Source: Berberis thunbergii (Eukaryota; Streptophyta; Magnoliopsida; Ranunculales; Berberidaceae). From it: DNA of 64,000 nt. The stretch is from the NCBI GenBank assembly GCA_003290165.1, contig QNQO01008304.1, forward strand, positions 62,001 to 126,000, written 5' to 3'. The notes beneath the pieces were generated by a model. It saw only the letters and a list, made by a program, of their open reading frames with translations, ran no database searches and was not told the origin of the DNA. Positions 60,701-64,000 of this stretch are shown in pieces. The position numbers and the translations under genes are program-made. The first letter of the stretch is position 1; each line of letters opens with the position of its first letter.

Positions 60701-61522
60701 TAGACAATCATGAATCTATTGACAGTGGCCAGATGCACATGTGCAGATACTATCTCCTCCCTTGTTTGATCTTGTTTGATAAAAATGATGGACTTTTAAA
60801 TATTGTATTGAACTTGATGGGATCATCAATCGTGGATGGTGAATCAACATTTCCATCTCATCATGATGCGGTAGATGAATTCAATCAATCACGGAGAATC
60901 ACTGCAGTTGCTTCTGTCCTCCTATTCATGCACAGAGATGTGAAAATTCAGAGAAGTCTTTCTTCATGTACTACTGAAATCGGCCATATCTTGAGGAACA
61001 TAGAGTCTTTACAGGTACTGTTGCATCTTGAAAAATGTAACACTCGAATATGTTTACACAGATTATTTGTAATTTGGCTAATGTGACAAATTAGTTATTT
61101 CCCATGCAAAGGTCGACATTGATCATGGTTCAGATGTCTATGAATGTTTTAACAAAATAAAACGATCTCTGGATATAGATGATATATGTATTTTAGAGCA
61201 ATTAGTTTTCAATTCATGAACTCACTTATGGTTAACTAATCTGTGTTTCAACACCATCAGTAGTATTGCATCTTCTGTTGCACCGTGTTTTGGTAGCTGT
61301 GAAGTTCTGCCCTTTTTTATTTTTGCACCTTTCTGACCTCTGATACTCCAAGGAAAATATGAGTGTTTGTATTTGCTGAGTACAAGTAAATGCACAGTTC
61401 TGATCAGGAATGACTGATTGTTTGTGTTGTCAATGCAGTCTTCAGACAGCATCAATCTAAGTCTTGAAGAAAGGCACAAGATAAAGCTTGCATTTGATCA
61501 GTTGGAGTCTCTAGCAGTTTAA
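31981..61522 (+). CDS. TEX10: TEX10/IPI1-like ribosome-assembly protein, 19 exons over 29.5 kb
   Basis: Exons: 31981-32040, 32145-32217, 32303-32425, 32530-32699, 33087-33236, 33396-33542, 34578-34638, 37905-38278, 39069-39200, 48862-48981, 50009-50095, 50231-50359, 51473-51593, 51827-51952, 53789-53923, 57458-57609, 57746-57886, 60691-61014, 61439-61522. All have GT-AG borders and matching phase, giving 902 codons plus TAA, near the usual length of TEX10 homologues. Yeast Ipi1 and animal TEX10 work in the Rix1/PELP1-TEX10-WDR18 complex of late pre-60S ribosome maturation in the nucleus. The N-terminus has the family's basic block KIKRKIGRKLPPPKN (residues about 21-35), then KKGLTLKELLQQTSHHNAKV and the Ipi1 domain with ARM-like helices (about 65-250). 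Later blocks KLPKDCQELAICSFYYFSS and ITHRVCSCLYEMGDDAIVLQ match the C-terminal half. Introns 7, 9, 10, 12, 15 and 17 hold transposons, yet no coding exon is broken. The assignment rests on remembered family sequence. Confidence 0.9.
36762..37451 (+). mobile_element. Non-autonomous Helitron-type element, copy 1 (intron 7)
   Basis: 690 bp, starting TCCATAAGGAATTGGAGATAAAAG and ending CCCTAG, inserted between A and T (A|TC...CTAG|T). It aligns along its whole length with 50697-51398 in the same orientation. No Rep/helicase coding is present. The 3' hairpin is weak in this copy. Confidence 0.7.
39441..39560 (+). mobile_element. SINE-like insert (intron 9)
   Basis: tRNA-like A-box region GGATGGTTAAGGCGTGGTGG, a B-box-like GGGTTCTTTACCCACC, then CGTGCCTTTC and an A-rich tail. 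A target duplication could not be fixed. Confidence 0.6.
40192..40702 (+). repeat. Chromovirus 5' LTR (511 bp)
   Basis: It contains a TATA-like box, GCTATAAATAAG, at about 40371-40382, a likely promoter for the element transcript. It has two small insertions (near 40335 and 40355) that the 3' LTR lacks. Confidence 0.95.
40370..40383 (+). promoter_or_regulatory. LTR TATA box of the chromovirus
   Basis: TGCTATAAATAAGA, conserved in both LTRs (second copy near 45429-45442). Its position in the LTR fits a Pol II core promoter. Confidence 0.6.
40738..45422 (+). CDS. Chromovirus gag-pol polyprotein (gag start broken)
   Basis: The probable start is the ATG at 40738 (MAGKGAGTVARLEIMEES), but that frame meets a TAA at 40870-40872 and the downstream frame differs. 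From 40842 a single frame runs to 45422. It holds the gag helices (WEELKSLLLKQFRSVQEGS), a CCHC knuckle (CFKCDEKYSPGHRCK), protease (LIDSGATHNFI), reverse transcriptase (CVDYRALNK, KLDLKSGYHQI, FFDDILVYS), RNase H (ETDASGFAVGAVL), the integrase zinc motif and core (MDFIDGLPCSG, IISDRDKVF, AYHPQTDGQSEV) and a chromodomain near the end (LIKWQGLPAFEATWEDY). All catalytic residues I can check are present. The frame runs through the G tract and about 150 bp into the 3' LTR instead of stopping before it. Apart from the gag break, pol is intact. Confidence 0.93.
45271..45765 (+). repeat. Chromovirus 3' LTR (495 bp)
   Basis: Direct repeat of 40192-40702. It has a private 5-bp insertion, AACAT (near 45634-45638), and ends CCTATCA before the GACTT duplication. 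Confidence 0.95.
48011..48748. mobile_element. Non-autonomous hAT-type element (intron 9)
   Basis: TIRs CAAGGATGCAC and GTGCATCCTTG with a perfect 8-bp target duplication, ATTATGCA (48003-48010 and 48749-48756). The ends are rich in GACACGTG/GTCGGACG motifs. No coding content. It lies just upstream of exon 10 (48862). Confidence 0.9.
49289..49907. mobile_element. Non-autonomous hAT-type element of the same family (intron 10)
   Basis: Left end CAAGGAAGCAC and right end GTGCATCCTTG, with a perfect 8-bp duplication, ATTGATAT (49281-49288 and 49908-49915). Subterminal GACACGT/ACGTGTC motifs match the element at 48011-48748, but the interior differs. Confidence 0.9.
50619..50644. repeat. (TA)n microsatellite
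   Basis: About 13 TA dinucleotides in intron 12, just before the Helitron-type copy. Confidence 0.95.
50697..51398 (+). mobile_element. Non-autonomous Helitron-type element, copy 2 (intron 12)
   Basis: 702 bp, starting TCGAAAGGATTAGAGATAAAAG and ending CTCTAG, inserted between A and T. A small hairpin TGCC-AAC-GGCA (51373-51383) lies 11 bases before the terminal CTAG, the arrangement expected at a Helitron 3' end. It ends 74 bp before exon 13. Confidence 0.75.
51673..51737. repeat. (ATT)n microsatellite
   Basis: About 21 ATT units in intron 13, 80 bp after exon 13. Length is likely polymorphic. Confidence 0.97.
54265..54630 (+). mobile_element. Short LINE 3' end (intron 15)
   Basis: Carries the C-terminal LINE motif VVLRERNNRIFKG and GHTWVYSR, a 3' leader and an A-rich tail (54612-54621). 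Short direct repeats, CAGAAACTT (54256-54264 and 54632-54640), flank it with partial extension. It is 5' truncated like most LINE copies. Confidence 0.75.
55949..56777. mobile_element. Non-autonomous hAT-type element with internal tandem repeat (intron 15)
   Basis: TIRs CAATGTAGTTAAGGCG and CGCCTTGACTACATTG with a perfect 8-bp duplication, GTATGCTT (55941-55948 and 56778-56785). GAGGCGG-type subterminal motifs occur at both ends. Inside, a unit of about 117 bp (from AAATTGAAACATATTAGCATAG) occurs twice at about 56026-56142 and 56143-56245. Confidence 0.92.
58112..58960. mobile_element. Related hAT-type element, right end uncertain (intron 17)
   Basis: The left end CAGTGTAGTTAAGGCGGTGAGG matches the TIR of 55949-56777, with many GAGGCG/GCCTCA motifs at both sides. 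I could not find an exact right TIR or a target duplication, so the end is approximate (58885-58960). Confidence 0.6.
58440..58760. repeat. A-rich degenerate tandem repeat
   Basis: Units around GATCAGCAAGAGAAGAAAA repeat with variation about ten times inside the hAT-type element at 58112. The apparent Lys/Glu-rich frame here is a by-product. Confidence 0.75.
59741..59767. repeat. (AC)n microsatellite
   Basis: About 13 AC dinucleotides in intron 17. Confidence 0.95.
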
Positions 61523-63800
61523 TTAGAAAACTGAACTGTTGATGATCTCAAGAGAATTTGAGGCAAACAACAAGGGGAACTGTGGACAAATATCTGCTCC
61601 AACCTCAAGTACCTTGTGGTAAGTCCCTATGGCTATGTTTTGAACTGCAACTGACCACTCTAAAACAACTACATCCCCTTCCATTTTGCACCTTTCTGAT
61701 ATATATCCATCAAGTTTATATTTACTGTTAGGAATTTCGAATTTATTTCTAATGGCCATTTTAGTATTTTAGATTGTTGTTTGGCTATTTAAGCTGTAGG
61801 CCCAATAACTAACCATATTACACTTTAGATCTCAGTTATTCACTAATTAGGATTGCCCTAAATTAACAGTCTTGACAGAGCCGTCTTTTTCCCCCCACCC
61901 TAAAATGATGAAACTACTTCCTCTATACCTTTGTAATGGGTATTGTCATAGTTTATTATGTATGCAGTATTGTTATCTGTGGCAAGGCTCTCTTCTTTTC
62001 GTTCAGCCCTTGTGGACCTGTGTTTTGATAGAAGGCAATTTTCCTTGTTATGACAGCGGACCTAACCCAAGCCAAAGGTCCAGTATAAAGAATGCCTTAG
62101 GAAAAACAAATCCGAGGAGTAAGAAAAGAAAAAGGTAAGGTGGTGGTGCAAAACACTCGGTTATGATTGCGTATATTGGAATGTGTATTGACATTGTAGA
62201 AGTTTGTAACTACCCATGTGGTTGTCACGTTTATAAATATTCTGGGATTCACTCTATAGTTGGGAATGCACTGAATGTGTGATGACATGTCCCTAACGCA
62301 ACCATGGATTATGTGGCCAAGTCCAATCTGTCAACTTAGAACAGGCCAGCTTTAAGCAGATCGGGAGCATTTGGTGAATCAGGCCCCCTCGAAAATTTGA
62401 CATTTAAGGGATCCTAAATGTTGGACATTATGTATAAATAGGGGCCCCAAAATCACACTACTTGTTTGTTGCTCTGTTGGTTGCCCAAGGTGTGGCGGCT
62501 GTCACGAGTTAAAACCCCACTACCCTAAAATTTTCAATTTCTTTTCTTTTTAGTCCAGGATTAGTCCGTTTCCAACCACTGCTAGCAGTCGATTAGCTTA
62601 TGGTCCAACATTAGTTAACATCCAGTTGATGGTTAATTGATGTCGACCGCTACTCAATGCTTATTGTTGACTCTGATTGTGAATGGTTTTGTATGGAACC
62701 TAGAGATGATCTTACTCGCCGCTCATCTTGTTCATCAGTTTAAAAAGTGAATAAGATACCTAGTAGGATTTTATTGTTCCTTATTCTGACCCCACCATTG
62801 TTTAGTATGTTATTTCACAGTAGAAAGTATTATATGTTTGTCATCTGTGTCATGATCTCTAATCATCGTCAGTTTTTCATATTGCAGATAGTTGTTGATC
62901 ACTGTTCATTTACCATATGATGTAGCACAATTGCAGCAGAATTATGTTCTTACCATGGAATGCATCTCCAGAAGCATCAGAATGAATGCTGAGGAAGTTA
63001 GTCTAAGATTTCTAGTGACAGTATTCTTCAATTGATATGGAGAGCAATTGTGACAATGTTGTGTTTGGTTCAAACACTTCTGGAGTCAGCAATTTTTAAC
63101 CAAATAGCAGATTTAGTCGCTTGGACATCCATTCTCTTCTGTTTATGTGAAGGTTGGAGATCATCCAAATTGGAAATTTTGAAGTCTTAATGAGTGGACA
63201 AATTGTTCTCTATGATACCATATCCAATCGACTAACCATGTCGAACAATTGGATAACAACTTACCAATTGTACAGAAGCATGTAATATCAGTGGTACATT
63301 AGTAGATTCAATTGTTTACAGTTGCCTATAAAACCAGAATTACTGCACGGACAGTTGGCGTTTTTCAAATTATTTGATATTTGCCTAGGATGAAAACGAA
63401 TCAAGTTAGTTAAGATCCTACAGGTTGTCTTCAGTTGTATTCGTTTACTTTGTATGCTGATGTCAGGTGATCACTCGTTGGTATGTGATATCTGAGTTGT
63501 GAATTCTTGGATATCTTAGGTGTTTGGTAGCATGAAATTCTATGTGATGAGAATTTATGAGCGATCGGTCACTTATCAATTCACCATTAAAATTTGTCAA
63601 TCTATCGTTAAAATTTGTAATCAATGGTGAGAGAATGGAAGTTCAGAAACATGAGTTCAGTCATTTTAACGACGATGATGTTTGATATTATGAATAGCGG
63701 CGAGGATAATAGCCTATTGATCCACCAAGTTGGGCTTACCCTGAACCGGCCCCATGTCAAGGCCCAGTCATGTATTACTGCAGAGAGAGTGGTGTGTCAC
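61523..63800. other. Downstream region of the TEX10-like gene, no gene seen
   Basis: Contains the TEX10-like 3' leader. A stretch at 62050-62138 reads SIKNALGKTNPRSKKRKR in one frame, a nuclear-localisation-like basic tail, but it has no link to a confirmed exon. A partial tRNA-like SINE fragment may lie at about 62465-62545. Otherwise nothing is supportable. Confidence 0.45.
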
Positions 63801-63810
63801 AGCTAGCAGA

Positions 63811-63960
63811 AAGGACACGTGGGAAACGATCTTCCTCGTTAGTCGACACGTTGAAGTGCGTAATGGGCATGCATGCATGCTTGCAATCTGCAGCTTCTGT
63901 GTCTCTGTTGTGTCTATCCTCTTTAATGCCAATCCCACCGACACGTGTCCTCCGTATTTA
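63811..63960 (+). promoter_or_regulatory. Promoter-like cluster of G-boxes and RY repeat
   Basis: G-box cores CACGTG at 63816-63821 (GACACGTGGG) and 63942-63947 (ACACGTGTCC), with an RY-type run CATGCATGCATGC at 63868-63880. In plants RY plus ABRE/G-box is typical of seed or ABA-responsive promoters bound by B3 and bZIP factors. The target gene would lie past the right edge; its existence is inferred. Confidence 0.4.
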
Positions 63961-64000
63961 CTTGCTTCATTTTCATTCATCAATCACTGCAATCCATCTC

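Noticed and set aside
62050..62138. Alternative basic C-terminal exon of the TEX10-like gene
   Set aside because: The NLS-like tail KTNPRSKKRKR is suggestive, but exon 19 already gives a normal C-terminus and no splice pair links them.

Overview
The window is nuclear DNA from a flowering plant, probably a eudicot. The evidence is AT-rich intergenic DNA, spliceosomal GT-AG introns, a GRAS regulator, a plant-type PEX13 without an SH3 domain, and a dense mix of plant transposon families: Ty1/copia, Ty3/gypsy chromovirus, TRIM, LINE, SINE, hAT-type and Helitron-type non-autonomous elements, and a Mutator-like element (MULE). The species cannot be named from the sequence. No RNA gene or CRISPR array was seen.

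Layout. (1) Positions 1-1594, minus strand: a GRAS-domain transcription regulator whose 3' end runs off the left edge. (2) Positions 2127-24481: about 22 kb made almost entirely of mobile elements. These are a TRIM (2310-2914) inside one copy of a local tandem duplication, a decayed Ty1/copia element (3300-8063), an hAT-type element (8752-9557), a second TRIM (12149-12869), another hAT-type element (13476-14303), an 8.5-kb MULE (14597-23110) and a SINE (24350-24481). The MULE carries a FAR1/MULE transposase with an OTU-like protease domain and, convergent with it, a plant mobile domain (PMD) gene. An array of short imperfect palindromes lies between the two. (3) Positions 24718-27914, plus strand: PEX13, a five-exon peroxisomal import gene. 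(4) Positions 29460-30498, minus strand: the last four exons of an MSS51/ZMYND15-like gene with frames and splice sites intact but no 5' half in view. (5) Positions 31981-61522, plus strand: a 19-exon TEX10/IPI1 homologue (902 codons by my splicing), a ribosome-assembly factor gene spread over 29.5 kb. (6) Positions 61523-64000: mostly no gene, ending in a promoter-like stretch with G-boxes and an RY repeat that may serve a gene beyond the right edge.

The TEX10-like gene stays open although its introns hold at least nine insertions: two Helitron-type copies, a SINE-like insert, a LINE with a chromovirus nested inside it, two related hAT-type elements, a second LINE 3' end, and two members of another hAT-type family. 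Nearly all element boundaries were set by matching target-site duplications read by eye.

The three plant genes have unrelated housekeeping or regulatory roles (transcription control, peroxisome import, 60S ribosome assembly), and nothing suggests they work together. The most unusual structure is the MULE, which packages two convergent genes and a palindrome array inside one pair of terminal inverted repeats with a matching target duplication.
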